This document shows, one piece after another, positions 31,961-41,171 of a stretch of 64,000 nucleotides of DNA. A program made the translations under genes and the position numbers. Origin of the DNA: DASSFZ01 sp035283185 (GTDB lineage Bacteria > Chloroflexota > Anaerolineae > Fen-1058). The notes under the pieces were generated by a model. The model did not search any database. It saw only the letters and a list, made by a program, of their open reading frames with translations, and was not told the DNA's origin. The stretch spans positions 1-64,000 of the forward strand of contig DATEUJ010000243.1 in NCBI GenBank assembly GCA_035283185.1, written 5' to 3'. Numbering within the stretch: position 1 is the stretch's first letter; each line of letters starts with the position of its first letter.

Positions 31961-31989
31961 AGTATACCATCCCGCCCCAGGGGTGTCAA
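31961..31989 (-). promoter_or_regulatory. near-consensus sigma-70 promoter of the carbamoyltransferase operon
   Basis: On the - strand TTGACA (31984-31989), exactly 17 nt, TATACT (31961-31966). The -35 overlaps the stop codon of the upstream methyltransferase gene. The leader would be about 155 nt. Confidence 0.8.
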
Positions 31990-32750
31990 TTAGCTTGGGG
32001 AACGCCCGGGGAACGCTCACAGGTAAAGAGAAAACAAAAAGCCAGGTTGATCGGAACGAACGGAGCTACCAGCAGGCGCAGCATCTCTTTAGGCCGGCGC
32101 AAATAATACCGCCGGTCATCTGCCAAACGCGGCCAGGCACGTTCGTACTTGGCCGTATGGCGCACAGTCAATCCATTCGATTGCAGCAGGCGCACCCAAT
32201 CGGCGCGTGCTCCATAGCGTTGAATCGGCTGATGATCGACTGACGTGCGGCCGGTGCGGAACGCCACCCAGATGTTCGTCAGCAGGCTGAAAGTGTTTGG
32301 CACCAACATAAACGCCTTCCCGCCCGGCCGCAGCACACGCGCCATCTCGCGCACACCCAGCGCCGGATCGACAAAGTGCTCCAGACTGCCAATATTCGTT
32401 ACGAAATCGAAACTCGTGTCCGGGAAAGGTAGATGCTCGCCCGCGCTCACGGCAACCGAGGCTTGCCTGCCCGAGTTCCGATACGCCTCTCGCGCCACCA
32501 CTTCGGAAATATCTACACCGATCGCCTTCAAACCCCGCTTCATCGCGAGCCGCACGACCTCTCCCGCTCCACACGATACATCCAGCAGCGTACCACTCGC
32601 CGGCAGGTGCAGCCGATCCATCAACCACAAGTAAAACGATTCTATCTGCGATAGGCTTTCTTCTTCATAAAGCGCGTTATACGCCCGGCCGCTGCCATCT
32701 TCCGCCGCGACCCGCCGTATGTCCAAGAAGAACGGTCCCTCGTCATTCAC
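31986..32750 (-). CDS. SAM-dependent methyltransferase
   Basis: GTG 32750 is chosen over a start at 32780: GGAGGAG is 7 nt upstream and the codon overlaps the previous gene's stop (GTGAATGA), giving 254 aa. Motif I is LLDVSCGAGEVVRLA (Ser in place of the usual Gly), then AIGVDISEVV, EHLPFPDTSFDFVTNIGSLEHF and MARVLRPGGKAFMLVPN. The LMDRLHLPASG linker and the VDHQPIQRYGARADWVRLL segment are typical of small-molecule or sugar methyltransferases in surface polysaccharide loci. The acceptor is unknown. Confidence 0.82.
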   Translation of the reverse strand: MNDEGPFFLDIRRVAAEDGSGRAYNALYEEESLSQIESFYLWLMDRLHLPASGTLLDVSCGAGEVVRLAMKRGLKAIGVDISEVVAREAYRNSGRQASVAVSAGEHLPFPDTSFDFVTNIGSLEHFVDPALGVREMARVLRPGGKAFMLVPNTFSLLTNIWVAFRTGRTSVDHQPIQRYGARADWVRLLQSNGLTVRHTAKYERAWPRLADDRRYYLRRPKEMLRLLVAPFVPINLAFCFLFTCERSPGVPQAN

Positions 32751-33714
32751 GCGACGTCTCCTCCGACTCCTTACGGGCAAATACAGAGATCACGCCGCCG
32801 CGCTTCATCCAGTTGGATACCGTAAACCACGGCTCGAATATGAACCGCACACCCGGAAAATTGAGTATCCGACTGGCTCGACGCGCCCATCGCGGCGACG
32901 TGGCACTCAGCCTGCGATCCAGGCTGATGATGAATGAATAGTATGATGGCATGAAGCATATCCAGTCCAACACGCGAAAACCGGATTTCTGGAGCAGCGC
33001 CGTCAAAGTTGCACGAGTGAAGACATATAAATGTCGAGGCGGATCAAGGCCAATCCAGTGTGCCCCGAACAGTCGTCGATCCAGGCTGTGCCAGTTCGGA
33101 ATATTGATCGTCACCAAGCCGGCGGGCCTCAACAGATCGGCTGCGCGTTCGAGCGTGGCTGCCGGCGAAAAGGTATGCTCCAAGACATCCCAGAACGTCA
33201 CTGCGTCGAACGACCGGGGTGGAAAGGGCGCTTGTTCAAGTACTCCCTCAAACACGTCCAGCCCTAGCCGCGTTCGAGCGTAGTCGGCAGCCGAGGCCGT
33301 CGGTTCGACGCCCGCCACCTGCCAGCCGGCCAGTGCCATTTCGTGCAAGAACAGGCCAGTCGCGCAGCCCACGTCCAAGATACGGCCTGACTTCCGACCG
33401 CTGAAACGCTCCACCAACTTGCGACGCCGGATCAACTTGTGCCGACGTATCCAACGCATTGGGCCGAAGCGCTCATCTTCGACTGCCGGCCGGAAGGGAC
33501 CGTAATCAGGCAGGTAGTACGCGCCGATTTCATCCGGGCTAGGCCGTGGATTCAGATACATCAGGCAGCACCGGCGACAGCGCACCAGAGCGATCCCATC
33601 GGGCGCGTGCCGTTGCCAATCCACGCTCCGGTAGATCACCTCGGCATCATCCGCTGCGCACAAGTCGCAATGAGGTGTTTCCATCAGCTGCCCGTCCGCT
33701 ACCTCTCGTACCAC
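32743..33714 (-). CDS. SAM-dependent methyltransferase with N-terminal zinc-ribbon
   Basis: The first 50 residues carry two Cys pairs (CDLC and CRRC) and the RCRRCCLMYLNPRPSPDEI turn, the zinc-binding domain seen in deoxysugar C-methyltransferases and related glycan enzymes. The methyltransferase core follows: ILDVGCATGLFLHEM near 112, VAGVEPTASAADYAR, FDAVTFWDVLEHTF and LLRPAGLVTINIPN. 323 aa from GTG 33714; ATG 33684 (METPHCDLC) is an equally good start. The C-terminus has a hydrophobic stretch (FMPSYYSFIISL) that could touch membrane. It is coupled to the next methyltransferase by an 8-nt overlap. Confidence 0.83.
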   Translation of the reverse strand: MVREVADGQLMETPHCDLCAADDAEVIYRSVDWQRHAPDGIALVRCRRCCLMYLNPRPSPDEIGAYYLPDYGPFRPAVEDERFGPMRWIRRHKLIRRRKLVERFSGRKSGRILDVGCATGLFLHEMALAGWQVAGVEPTASAADYARTRLGLDVFEGVLEQAPFPPRSFDAVTFWDVLEHTFSPAATLERAADLLRPAGLVTINIPNWHSLDRRLFGAHWIGLDPPRHLYVFTRATLTALLQKSGFRVLDWICFMPSYYSFIISLDRRLSATSPRWARRASRILNFPGVRFIFEPWFTVSNWMKRGGVISVFARKESEETSRE

Positions 33715-33719
33715 TCGAC

Positions 33720-34739
33720 TTATCGCTGAGCGAGTCTATGATTCAGAGTGGCAGCCACACGTTCGCGATCCTTAGTGGCATAATACCAATCGATCGTACG
33801 GTGCAGACCATCAAAGAACTGCACCTGTGGAACCCACCCCAGTAGCCGGCGCGCTAGCGAATTGTCGGCGACGCGATTCATGGGCCCCGTGGGCATATTG
33901 GGTTGCAGCTGTATCGGCAAATACTCTTTGCCGGTATAGCGCAGCACCTCGCCCACCGCATCGATGACGCGGATGCGCTCCATAGTGCCTAGGTTGATGG
34001 CCGCCGCGTCATGAATTTTCTCCGCAGCGCGAATCGTCCCATCAACGATATCTCCAACGTAGGTCCAGTTGCGCACCTGACTACCTGTGCCCCACACCAC
34101 AAACGGATCCTGATCGATAAACGACCGGGCGATCATCGCCATGACCGCGTGATTCTCGTGACCGCGCGGCCCATACACTGTGAAATACCGGCACGAGACG
34201 GATTGCATGCCCCAGTCCTGGAAATAGGCCTTAAGCGTCAGTTCGCCCATGAGTTTGGCCCAGCCGTACATATTGTCAGCATCGTATGGCGGTCTGACTA
34301 GGTCCTCAGACAGGTACAGCTCGTTGTCGGGATCCGTCTGTAGGTAATTGGGGTAAACGCACCCCGACGAGGCATATACCACTTTTCGGACGCGAGCCTT
34401 ATGACAGGCATGGAATAATATACCATCCAGTGCGAGGTTGGTCGCGCAAGCCGCCTGGTGCAGATCGACATATCCTCGCCCGCCATGATCGGCGGCCAAG
34501 TGAAAGACCACGTCGACGTCCTCAACCGCCTCCTCGGCCACGCCGGGAATCAGGAGATCGTCTTGCCGAAATTCAACACGACCCACTTCGACATGCTCCT
34601 GAATGTTATCGAGCGTGCCACTAGACAGATTGTCCACTACGCGGACCCGTGCGCCTCTCAAGACCAGGGCATCCACCAAATGTGATCCGATGAACGAAGC
34701 GCCGCCAGTCACAAGAACGATCAAGCGATTCCAATCCAC
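33720..34739 (-). CDS. NAD-dependent sugar-nucleotide epimerase/dehydratase (extended SDR)
   Basis: The 339-aa protein has the SDR nucleotide site VTGGASFIGSHLVDAL, VVDNLSSG, FHLAADHGG, the catalytic YGWAK (Tyr-x3-Lys) and RYFTVYGPRG, with substrate residues VVWGTGSQVRNWTYVGD. The pattern fits UDP-glucose 4-epimerase or GDP-mannose-type epimerases; the exact nucleotide sugar cannot be told from sequence. Start is GTG 34739 with GGGGGA about 5 nt upstream. It sits between glycosyltransferase and methyltransferase genes and probably supplies an activated sugar for the glycan. Confidence 0.88.
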   Translation of the reverse strand: MDWNRLIVLVTGGASFIGSHLVDALVLRGARVRVVDNLSSGTLDNIQEHVEVGRVEFRQDDLLIPGVAEEAVEDVDVVFHLAADHGGRGYVDLHQAACATNLALDGILFHACHKARVRKVVYASSGCVYPNYLQTDPDNELYLSEDLVRPPYDADNMYGWAKLMGELTLKAYFQDWGMQSVSCRYFTVYGPRGHENHAVMAMIARSFIDQDPFVVWGTGSQVRNWTYVGDIVDGTIRAAEKIHDAAAINLGTMERIRVIDAVGEVLRYTGKEYLPIQLQPNMPTGPMNRVADNSLARRLLGWVPQVQFFDGLHRTIDWYYATKDRERVAATLNHRLAQR

Positions 34740-34760
34740 GCTGATCCCCCAAGAGTGATA

Positions 34761-35924
34761 TCAGTGTGCCCTCAACACACGTTTGTAGAAGTCTTCTAGC
34801 TCATCCACCTTCAGAGTCCAGTTGAATACATCCTCGGCCGCCCGGCGAGCAGCGCGTCCCATCGTATCACACCGATCGCGATCGGACAGCATTTCGGCTG
34901 TACACCGCGCAAAATCATCCGGATTGTCGAGCGTGACGATACCGACCCGATAGCGCGGAATCAGATCGCTCAGGTCGCCAACGGCCGTGGCGACAACCGG
35001 TCGACCAGCGGTGAGGTAATCGCACAACTTCGAGGGCCACCGGCCGCGATTCGCCCCAGTGTCGCGCAACGGCAACCAGCACACATCGCAAGCGGCCAAA
35101 TACTGGAATACCTGCTCCGCCGTCAACCATCCCGTGCGGATGACGGCCTCCGGGCAGTCGAGCAGCGCCTCGATGTTCCGGTTGAAATAGCCCACGAGAA
35201 CCAGACGCGCGTCGGGGACGCTTTTCAGCACGCGGTTGAAGGCTGAGGCCATCAGCGCCGCGTCAAACGTATAGATCCGTCCGGCATAACCGATCAGAGG
35301 TGCTTCTCCCGGCAGCCCTGTGGCACGCCGGGACTCGATTCGATCCTGGGGGATGAAGCGAGTGTCTGCGCCGTCGTAAATCACCTCGACGCGGTTGGGG
35401 GGCACACCCAGCGCAATCGCCTTCTCTCGGAGAAAGGTGTTGATCACCAGCGTGCCGTCCGCACGGGTTCGAAAATGCTCCTCGAAAAAAGTCTCGACCG
35501 GACGCAACACCGCACGAACCAGCGGATTGGGGCGCTCCTCAACCGAGCCACCCTGCCCGAACCAGTCACACCAGTCCATGATCAGCTTCGCGCCACGCCG
35601 CCTGGCAATCAGGGCCGGCAGCAACACGACCGGCCGCGACTCGATCGCGTGCACAATCTCAAACGACTGCCCGTTCAACCATAACACCCGGCGCAACACG
35701 TTCCAAGGATCCCAGCCCGACCGGAGCGAACCAGAGAACAGATCAGGAGTTTCCACCAGCTTCACCCCGGACAGGTCTCGCACGCACAGGCGCAGGCGCG
35801 CATTAGGCGACACGGCCATCAGCGTCACAGCGTGCCCTCGCTCGGCCAATGCCATCCCGAAATGGGACGCGCGCCGAAACGTGCCCATGCCTACCTGGTT
35901 GAAAACGATTAGCAAGATACGCAA
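34761..35924 (-). CDS. GT4-type glycosyltransferase
   Basis: TTG 35924 (giving RILLIVFNQVGMG as the first strand, 387 aa) is preferred because AGAGGGG lies 9 nt upstream and the longer frame runs into the previous gene. The GT-B fold shows the N-terminal GTFRRASHFGMALAERGH, the inter-domain ALGVPPNRVEVIYDGADT, IGYAGRIYTFDAAL and a C-terminal nucleotide-sugar site WLPLRDTGANRGRWPSKLCDYLTAGRPVV. The usual E-x7-E is altered to R-x-P-S-K-L-C-D, a variant found in several GT4 members. Donor and acceptor are unknown. Confidence 0.85.
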   Translation of the reverse strand: MRILLIVFNQVGMGTFRRASHFGMALAERGHAVTLMAVSPNARLRLCVRDLSGVKLVETPDLFSGSLRSGWDPWNVLRRVLWLNGQSFEIVHAIESRPVVLLPALIARRRGAKLIMDWCDWFGQGGSVEERPNPLVRAVLRPVETFFEEHFRTRADGTLVINTFLREKAIALGVPPNRVEVIYDGADTRFIPQDRIESRRATGLPGEAPLIGYAGRIYTFDAALMASAFNRVLKSVPDARLVLVGYFNRNIEALLDCPEAVIRTGWLTAEQVFQYLAACDVCWLPLRDTGANRGRWPSKLCDYLTAGRPVVATAVGDLSDLIPRYRVGIVTLDNPDDFARCTAEMLSDRDRCDTMGRAARRAAEDVFNWTLKVDELEDFYKRVLRAH

Positions 35925-35938
35925 AATGACAGACCCCT

Positions 35939-36925
35939 CTATCGCTGCGCGAGTACCAGGTGAGACGGAAACACCCACAGTGCCAGGTCACGCAGAATGG
36001 GCACCCGCTCCAATCGACTCAACCACTCATCGATCCAGGCCGGACTTCCATAGGCGCTGACGTAAGGAAGCACAACCTTATACCGCTGCCGGAAAAGCCC
36101 ACGCAGCTCGCGCCGCAGTTCAGCGTAAGACAACAGACGCGTTGCATCGTAGCCCACACCCTTGCGCCACTGAACATAGCTCTTAGCCCAGCGACGCGGC
36201 ATCAACCCAACCCAGCGAATCTTCACATGTGGCTCCGGAAGGAACAGATCGAAGCGATTACGCGAGTCTGCGCCAAAACCGCCGGCCGGTCGCAGCACGC
36301 GATGAGCCTCACATAACACTGCACTCAGGTCAAAGATGTGTTCCAACACATTGAGCGCGTTCACGTAATCGAAACTGCCGTCGGGGAACGGGAGGCGTTG
36401 GCCGAACGCTTGAACCAACTGAACGTTGGCGACACCCTCGATTTCTAACGCTTTACGCGCCAGTATCAAATCGGGTAGACTTGGATCGATGCCCACGACT
36501 TGATCGTATCGCTCGCCAAGTGGTGGTAAACTCGCTCCCGATCCGCACCCGATATCCAGAGCGGCCGCCCTGGCCGTTGGTCCGAAATACTGCGCCAGAC
36601 GAGTCTGAAACATCCCGACCATTCGACGCCCACGCTCAGTCTGCGTCAGCAGATAGCCTACTTCGTGCCCGATTAGATCGCCGAATGTCGGCGCACCCCG
36701 CAGCCGGATATCGATCAACTCGGCGTAAGTTGCCTGCGGATAACACGCTACCATCTGCTCGACAATCGCCACATCCCACTCTGGCGTGACCGCGCCCGGA
36801 CCGCGTAGATCTGGGATGCCCAAAGTCTCAGAGTATTCGAGCCGGCAGCCGGTGCAGACGGCGCGCTGAACAAGCGATCGATCGAGTGTTCGACCGCAAG
36901 CGGGACAGATCAAGGAGAGAGTCAC
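35939..36925 (-). CDS. SAM-dependent methyltransferase with Trm112-like zinc ribbon
   Basis: GTG 36925 overlaps the stop of the upstream GT2 gene (GTGA) and starts right before a zinc ribbon, LICPACGRTLDRSLVQRAVC-TGC, giving 328 aa. The methyltransferase core begins near 120: ALDIGCGSGASLPPLG, VVGIDPSLPDLILARKAL, LPFPDGSFDYVNALNVLEHI and AHRVLRPAGGFGADS. The SRNRFDLFLPEPHVKIRWVG segment is found in methyltransferases of O-antigen clusters. Acceptor unknown. Confidence 0.83.
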   Translation of the reverse strand: MTLSLICPACGRTLDRSLVQRAVCTGCRLEYSETLGIPDLRGPGAVTPEWDVAIVEQMVACYPQATYAELIDIRLRGAPTFGDLIGHEVGYLLTQTERGRRMVGMFQTRLAQYFGPTARAAALDIGCGSGASLPPLGERYDQVVGIDPSLPDLILARKALEIEGVANVQLVQAFGQRLPFPDGSFDYVNALNVLEHIFDLSAVLCEAHRVLRPAGGFGADSRNRFDLFLPEPHVKIRWVGLMPRRWAKSYVQWRKGVGYDATRLLSYAELRRELRGLFRQRYKVVLPYVSAYGSPAWIDEWLSRLERVPILRDLALWVFPSHLVLAQR

Positions 36926-37833
36926 TTTTCCATCAATCCGTCGCGCAACCCACGCCAGTATGCGCTCAGCGACTGCCAGTTCCCGCGCACACCCAACCGC
37001 ACAGTCCAACGCAGCGCGCTCATCAAGCGATAGGGAATAACGACGAACAACCGCCAGCCACGCGCGTATTTCCGAAAATACAGAGCGCTGCTAAACGCCA
37101 TATGATAGCGCTCGGCTGGACTATTGGCACCTCCGCTGCTCAGTGACACTTTGTGCCACAAGCGCGCCTTGGGCACGAGCCACAAGCAGTATCCCGCTCG
37201 CTGCGCGCGCAAACAGAAATCAAGGTCTTCATAGTACATGAAGAAGCGCTCATCGAACAGCCCGACTTTTTCAAAGACCTCACGGTGGATCAACAACGCG
37301 CATCCGCTCAAAAAGCCGCGCTCAACTGGACGGTCGGGCAACAGTCGATGTCGTCCATGGTTGCCGGTCGCCTCTAGCAAAATCGAGCTGAAACCGCCAC
37401 CTACAGACCAGATACGATCCGGTTGGTCGGCGTAGAAGATGGCAGGTGCCATCAAGCCAACACCTGACGCGGCCTGCTTAAGAAGCTGATCAAGCATCGC
37501 AGGATCAGCAATCGTGTCATTGTTCAGCAGCAGGGCGTAATCCGCTCCACGTTTGAGCGCCTGACGGATGCCAAGATTCATCCCACTGGCAAAGCCCACA
37601 TTGCGGCCAGCTTCGAGCAGTTCGATACCAGGAAATGCGTTACGGATGCGTTCAACGGAGTTATCTGACGATCCATTGTCGATCACGATCGGTTCGAGGT
37701 TAAAGATGCCTTCCTGACGACGGAGCGAGGCCAGGCAAAGTAGGGTATCGTCAGGTCGGTTCCAGTTTATGACAACTGCGCACACTAACGGAGCAGCCTG
37801 TAATTCAACGCACGGCTGTCCGGTCCCAATCAT
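36922..37833 (-). CDS. GT2-family glycosyltransferase (rhamnosyltransferase-like)
   Basis: ATG 37833 starts MIGTGQPCVELQAAPLVCAVV; the 50 codons of frame upstream have no coding character. The 303-aa protein has the GT-A start AVVINWNRPDDTLLCLASL, VIDNGSSDNSVERI, NVGFASGMNLGI, LLLNNDTIADP (DXD-equivalent) and GFLSGCALLIHREVFEKVGLFDERFFMYYEDLDFCLRA (shown in part). That is the layout of RfbN/WbbL-type rhamnosyltransferases; the donor is not proven. A C-terminal amphipathic segment probably docks to the membrane. Confidence 0.88.
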   Translation of the reverse strand: MIGTGQPCVELQAAPLVCAVVINWNRPDDTLLCLASLRRQEGIFNLEPIVIDNGSSDNSVERIRNAFPGIELLEAGRNVGFASGMNLGIRQALKRGADYALLLNNDTIADPAMLDQLLKQAASGVGLMAPAIFYADQPDRIWSVGGGFSSILLEATGNHGRHRLLPDRPVERGFLSGCALLIHREVFEKVGLFDERFFMYYEDLDFCLRAQRAGYCLWLVPKARLWHKVSLSSGGANSPAERYHMAFSSALYFRKYARGWRLFVVIPYRLMSALRWTVRLGVRGNWQSLSAYWRGLRDGLMEK

Positions 37834-37927
37834 GTCAGTTCTCTTTGAACACCGGGTCAGGTGCTCCCGGAATTTTACACCATTGAATGAAACGCATCGT
37901 ACCAGGATTTTGTCGTTGGTCCAGCAC

Positions 37928-37933
37928 ATTATA
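37928..37933 (-). promoter_or_regulatory. candidate -10 element before the GT2 gene
   Basis: TATAAT on the - strand, about 95 nt before the GT2 ATG in the 124-nt gap after the GT-C gene; no matching -35. Confidence 0.3.
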
Positions 37934-37957
37934 GACACAGAGGGACTCTCGCCATTT

Positions 37958-39577
37958 TTATGATTCAGGCAAACATTCCTCATTTACCATTGGCGGCAGT
38001 CTGTTGCGTTGTGGGTTTGGATTGTAGAATACTGTCAAGCGTGCGCCTGTGCTTTCAGCATTGTAGACAAAAATTCGCCGAACCTTGGGAATATTGGGGG
38101 CGGACAACAAGTTTCTTGCGTCGTCAGATTGCCGTGAAAAAACGAATATGTAATCACTTGCCAGCGACATATCAAACTTACAATTATGTCTAAAAGACAT
38201 CAAACCTCCATAGATGAAGGCACCTGTCAGATTATACGCTACAATACCTTCAGCACCAGCGAAAATGCGTGGTGTTCGTTCTTGAGAAACAGGAAGCCCC
38301 CTCCAGTGCTGATCAATCAACGATGCCACCCTGTCTAGGGCACCCATCCCTCCCTCCATCAACTCCTTTATACCTCCGCGTCGCCACTCACCCACTGTGG
38401 CTAATCCATTGAGAGCAATATAGTAGGTGTAATAAGCCTGATACCCCTGGAAAGCAAGCAGGCAAGCACAGAATAGGGCGTAGCTACCTCGAAAGGTGGA
38501 ATTGGCAAAGGCATGCCGATAAGTCAGAAAGGCCTTAGAAAACAGATCACACAAGACTAATATCATTGCAGGGAGATATGGCAGCAGCAATCTAAAAGAG
38601 AACATCATATGTACGGTTGCGGCAGTCAATCCATAACCCAGTTCGAGCAAGATGCCTACGTATACTCCCCAGGTGCTGCGCAGGTGCTGAATGACGAAAC
38701 TCAGGTGGTTATCTATCGAGTACGCGTACCCAACGGGTGATAGATGTTGCCTTTTCCACCATAAACCCCAGAACACGAACAATAAAAACGGAAGGATGCC
38801 AGAGAAGAACAGGAATTCGGCCATGTAGATGGCATTTGTCATCATCAAATCCACATTGGGCGACGGCATCTTTGCGTAAAAGGACGTAGGAAGAAAATCG
38901 CCATAGTACAGTTTGGACACCGCCAGCCACAGGGTCGGCAGAACTGCGCCTGCAAATACGGCGATCAACACTCGCTTTGGCTGCCCGGCTTTGATCAAAG
39001 CCTGAAGAACAACCGGCATCAAGAAAAGAACGGAGTCGAATCGTGTAACAAAAGCGAGGCCAGCGATAGCGCAGATGAGAACCAGCCGACTACTGTTCAT
39101 CTCTGTTGATGTGTATACGAGTAACACAAGGATAGTGATTAGAAAAAACAGCACGAGCGTTTCCAAGCCTCCGAATGTCCAATGGAGCACATAGGGCGAG
39201 GCGATAGTCAAAACTAGAATGAGCGCGATGAGGAACCGGTTCTGCCTGAAGGTACATAATAGCAGCGCTACAGATAAAAGCAGCAACATCGAACTCAATA
39301 GTTTGTTGGCGACGATGACGCCATCATGTCCAGCGAAGGCATAAAGGAACGACATTACAAATGCGTGAAACGGGGATGACAAAGCGCTGATGCGCTCACC
39401 GGGGTTAAAGACAAGTTCGGAATGCTCGACGAAGTTTTCTGCATATCGGGCAACGATGTAGGCATCATCGTGTGTCATTGGAAAATAGAGGAAAGACACA
39501 AATAAGAAGATGCCTACCGCCAGCAATTTAACGCTAGTAAGGATGAGGGAATAAGTATTAGCGGGTGCTCTCTCCAT
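37958..39577 (-). CDS. polytopic GT-C-type membrane protein (glycosyltransferase 39-like)
   Basis: The 539-aa protein (ATG 39577, GGAGA just upstream) has about ten hydrophobic helices. The first extracytoplasmic loop carries THDDAYIVARYAENF, the acidic DD motif of GT-C enzymes that use polyprenyl-phosphate sugars. It continues with SPFHAFVMSFLYAF and GLETLVLFF typical of the group. The C-terminal 150 residues are a soluble extracytoplasmic domain. Such enzymes add single sugars outside the membrane. Composition is more AT-rich than the flanking genes, by eye, as is the next GT-C gene upstream, which suggests a shared origin by transfer. Acceptor unknown. Confidence 0.8.
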   Translation of the reverse strand: MERAPANTYSLILTSVKLLAVGIFLFVSFLYFPMTHDDAYIVARYAENFVEHSELVFNPGERISALSSPFHAFVMSFLYAFAGHDGVIVANKLLSSMLLLLSVALLLCTFRQNRFLIALILVLTIASPYVLHWTFGGLETLVLFFLITILVLLVYTSTEMNSSRLVLICAIAGLAFVTRFDSVLFLMPVVLQALIKAGQPKRVLIAVFAGAVLPTLWLAVSKLYYGDFLPTSFYAKMPSPNVDLMMTNAIYMAEFLFFSGILPFLLFVFWGLWWKRQHLSPVGYAYSIDNHLSFVIQHLRSTWGVYVGILLELGYGLTAATVHMMFSFRLLLPYLPAMILVLCDLFSKAFLTYRHAFANSTFRGSYALFCACLLAFQGYQAYYTYYIALNGLATVGEWRRGGIKELMEGGMGALDRVASLIDQHWRGLPVSQERTPRIFAGAEGIVAYNLTGAFIYGGLMSFRHNCKFDMSLASDYIFVFSRQSDDARNLLSAPNIPKVRRIFVYNAESTGARLTVFYNPNPQRNRLPPMVNEECLPES

Positions 39578-39593
39578 CAAGTCTCCAATGCCT

Positions 39594-41165
39594 CTAACGA
39601 TGGGTTACCTCCTCAAAGTGATACAATGCGTGTTGCCCTCGTTCAGCCACCAGTTTCCAGCCATGATCTTCTGGATTCTCGCCTAAGAAGAAACGCGCGT
39701 TCGCTGGCCAATCGCAGAACCATTGGATCTCGTTCTGCCGTAGATACTGCCACATGTTCTCTCGAAACTGCAGCGCCTCCGCGTTCACTTTGCCGTCCAG
39801 ATTCACAACGCGATCTCGAAAATAACCCAGTGTGCCCGTTTGGCCAGACGCAACTTTCTCACCCGCCGGAACGTATTGATTGACTAGCTGAAGTTGATCG
39901 GTGTAATTCGTATTGCCCCTAAACGAAGTGATGAGGCCCGTGCTTGCGGTAAGGACAGCCAAGAGAAGCACCAGGCTGAACGCTACGGAAATGAAGGGAA
40001 TGGCTGGACGAACCTTCACGTGCTGTAACGTATAACTGATAACGATGGTTGAAAGAAGAGCCGCGGGCGCGAAGTATCGAGCGTAGAAGTGCATTGCCAC
40101 AGACGAGAGCGCGTACCACGCGACCAAGATGAAGATGGAAGCCGCCAAACATTCCGCGAATTCAATCGCGCGCCTGAGGCGAACGTTGCGATTCACGTCT
40201 AGCACACTTCGGAACTCATCCCGTGCTCTTACCCAAAATACCACCAGCAACACGACGAAAATGATTCGAATTAGAACGATGGGAATGCCGTCGAGCCTGC
40301 TCGCATAGATGAATGGTATCCACGTTTGGAGAATTGCTGACAGCGCCGCACCGAGCCTGTGCAAAGAAAACCCCCACAACTCTTGAGCTCTTCCCGAAGA
40401 TGGCATCAGCGATCCAAATTGGAGCAAATTGTAGAGCCACCACGGCGCCGAAATCACAAAAGCCGCTCCTGCCACAACCGCCGCACGGCTCAACGCAAAA
40501 ACGATTCCGAATTTGCGGTTTGACAAAAACTGATAAAAAGACAAAGCCGCAACTAGAAAAACAGTATCTATTCGAGCCAGCACAACCAATCCCAGAATAA
40601 CTCCCAGGATTAGGAGGCTGGACCACTTCTCAAGCTGCGCAACCTGGTAGTATCGCCAGGCCAGGCAGATGCAAAATAAAAGAAAACCTGTTTCGAGACC
40701 ATTGAAATGTTGTGCAAAGACAAACAAGCTTGCTGTGTACACAAACAGTGTAAGCCAAAACATGAGCGATCGGTTATTGGTCTCTTCGATTCGTAGGAGG
40801 TCGCGTCCAATCAAACCGATGAGAAACGCAGTAGAAATGTAGAACAGCCATTCCAAAACAATCACGTAGCGTATGGCCAAATACCTGTCGGCTCCAGCTA
40901 GCATGAAGGCTGGAACCGACAAGAACGTAAACAGGGGCTGGAAGCCATTCGTCGGATTGATGCCATCTATCGTTACACCCTTACCCATGGCAACATTCCG
41001 TGCCACAGACAGAGGGTAGTACGCATCTTCGATGGTGGGTGCGTCAACTACATAGCGATCGGGACGCAGCGCTAACAACGCAGTAGCCATCGCAATTAAC
41101 ACTATCGATATCTTGACCACAGTCAGTCGATGGTCATCCACCCAATGAAATGACTGCGCACGCAT
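39594..41165 (-). CDS. polytopic GT-C-type membrane protein
   Basis: The 523-aa protein has about ten hydrophobic segments with the loop-1 motif TIEDAYYPLSVARNVAMGKG, then NPTNGFQPLFTFLSVP and HFNGLETGFLLFCI, the same order as in the next gene downstream. The ED pair probably serves as the catalytic acidic motif. A soluble C-terminal domain (LQLVNQYVPAGEKVASGQTG to the end) resembles that of dolichyl-phosphate-mannose-type transferases. The two adjacent GT-C genes may be ancient paralogs. It ends 14-16 nt from its neighbour, so they are co-transcribed. Confidence 0.8.
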   Translation of the reverse strand: MRAQSFHWVDDHRLTVVKISIVLIAMATALLALRPDRYVVDAPTIEDAYYPLSVARNVAMGKGVTIDGINPTNGFQPLFTFLSVPAFMLAGADRYLAIRYVIVLEWLFYISTAFLIGLIGRDLLRIEETNNRSLMFWLTLFVYTASLFVFAQHFNGLETGFLLFCICLAWRYYQVAQLEKWSSLLILGVILGLVVLARIDTVFLVAALSFYQFLSNRKFGIVFALSRAAVVAGAAFVISAPWWLYNLLQFGSLMPSSGRAQELWGFSLHRLGAALSAILQTWIPFIYASRLDGIPIVLIRIIFVVLLVVFWVRARDEFRSVLDVNRNVRLRRAIEFAECLAASIFILVAWYALSSVAMHFYARYFAPAALLSTIVISYTLQHVKVRPAIPFISVAFSLVLLLAVLTASTGLITSFRGNTNYTDQLQLVNQYVPAGEKVASGQTGTLGYFRDRVVNLDGKVNAEALQFRENMWQYLRQNEIQWFCDWPANARFFLGENPEDHGWKLVAERGQHALYHFEEVTHR

Positions 41166-41171
41166 GAATAT

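Noticed and set aside
37834..37983. N-terminal extension of the GT2 gene to 37983
   Set aside because: The 50 extra codons are intergenic in character (AT-rich, containing a TATAAT); the GT2 fold begins just after ATG 37833.
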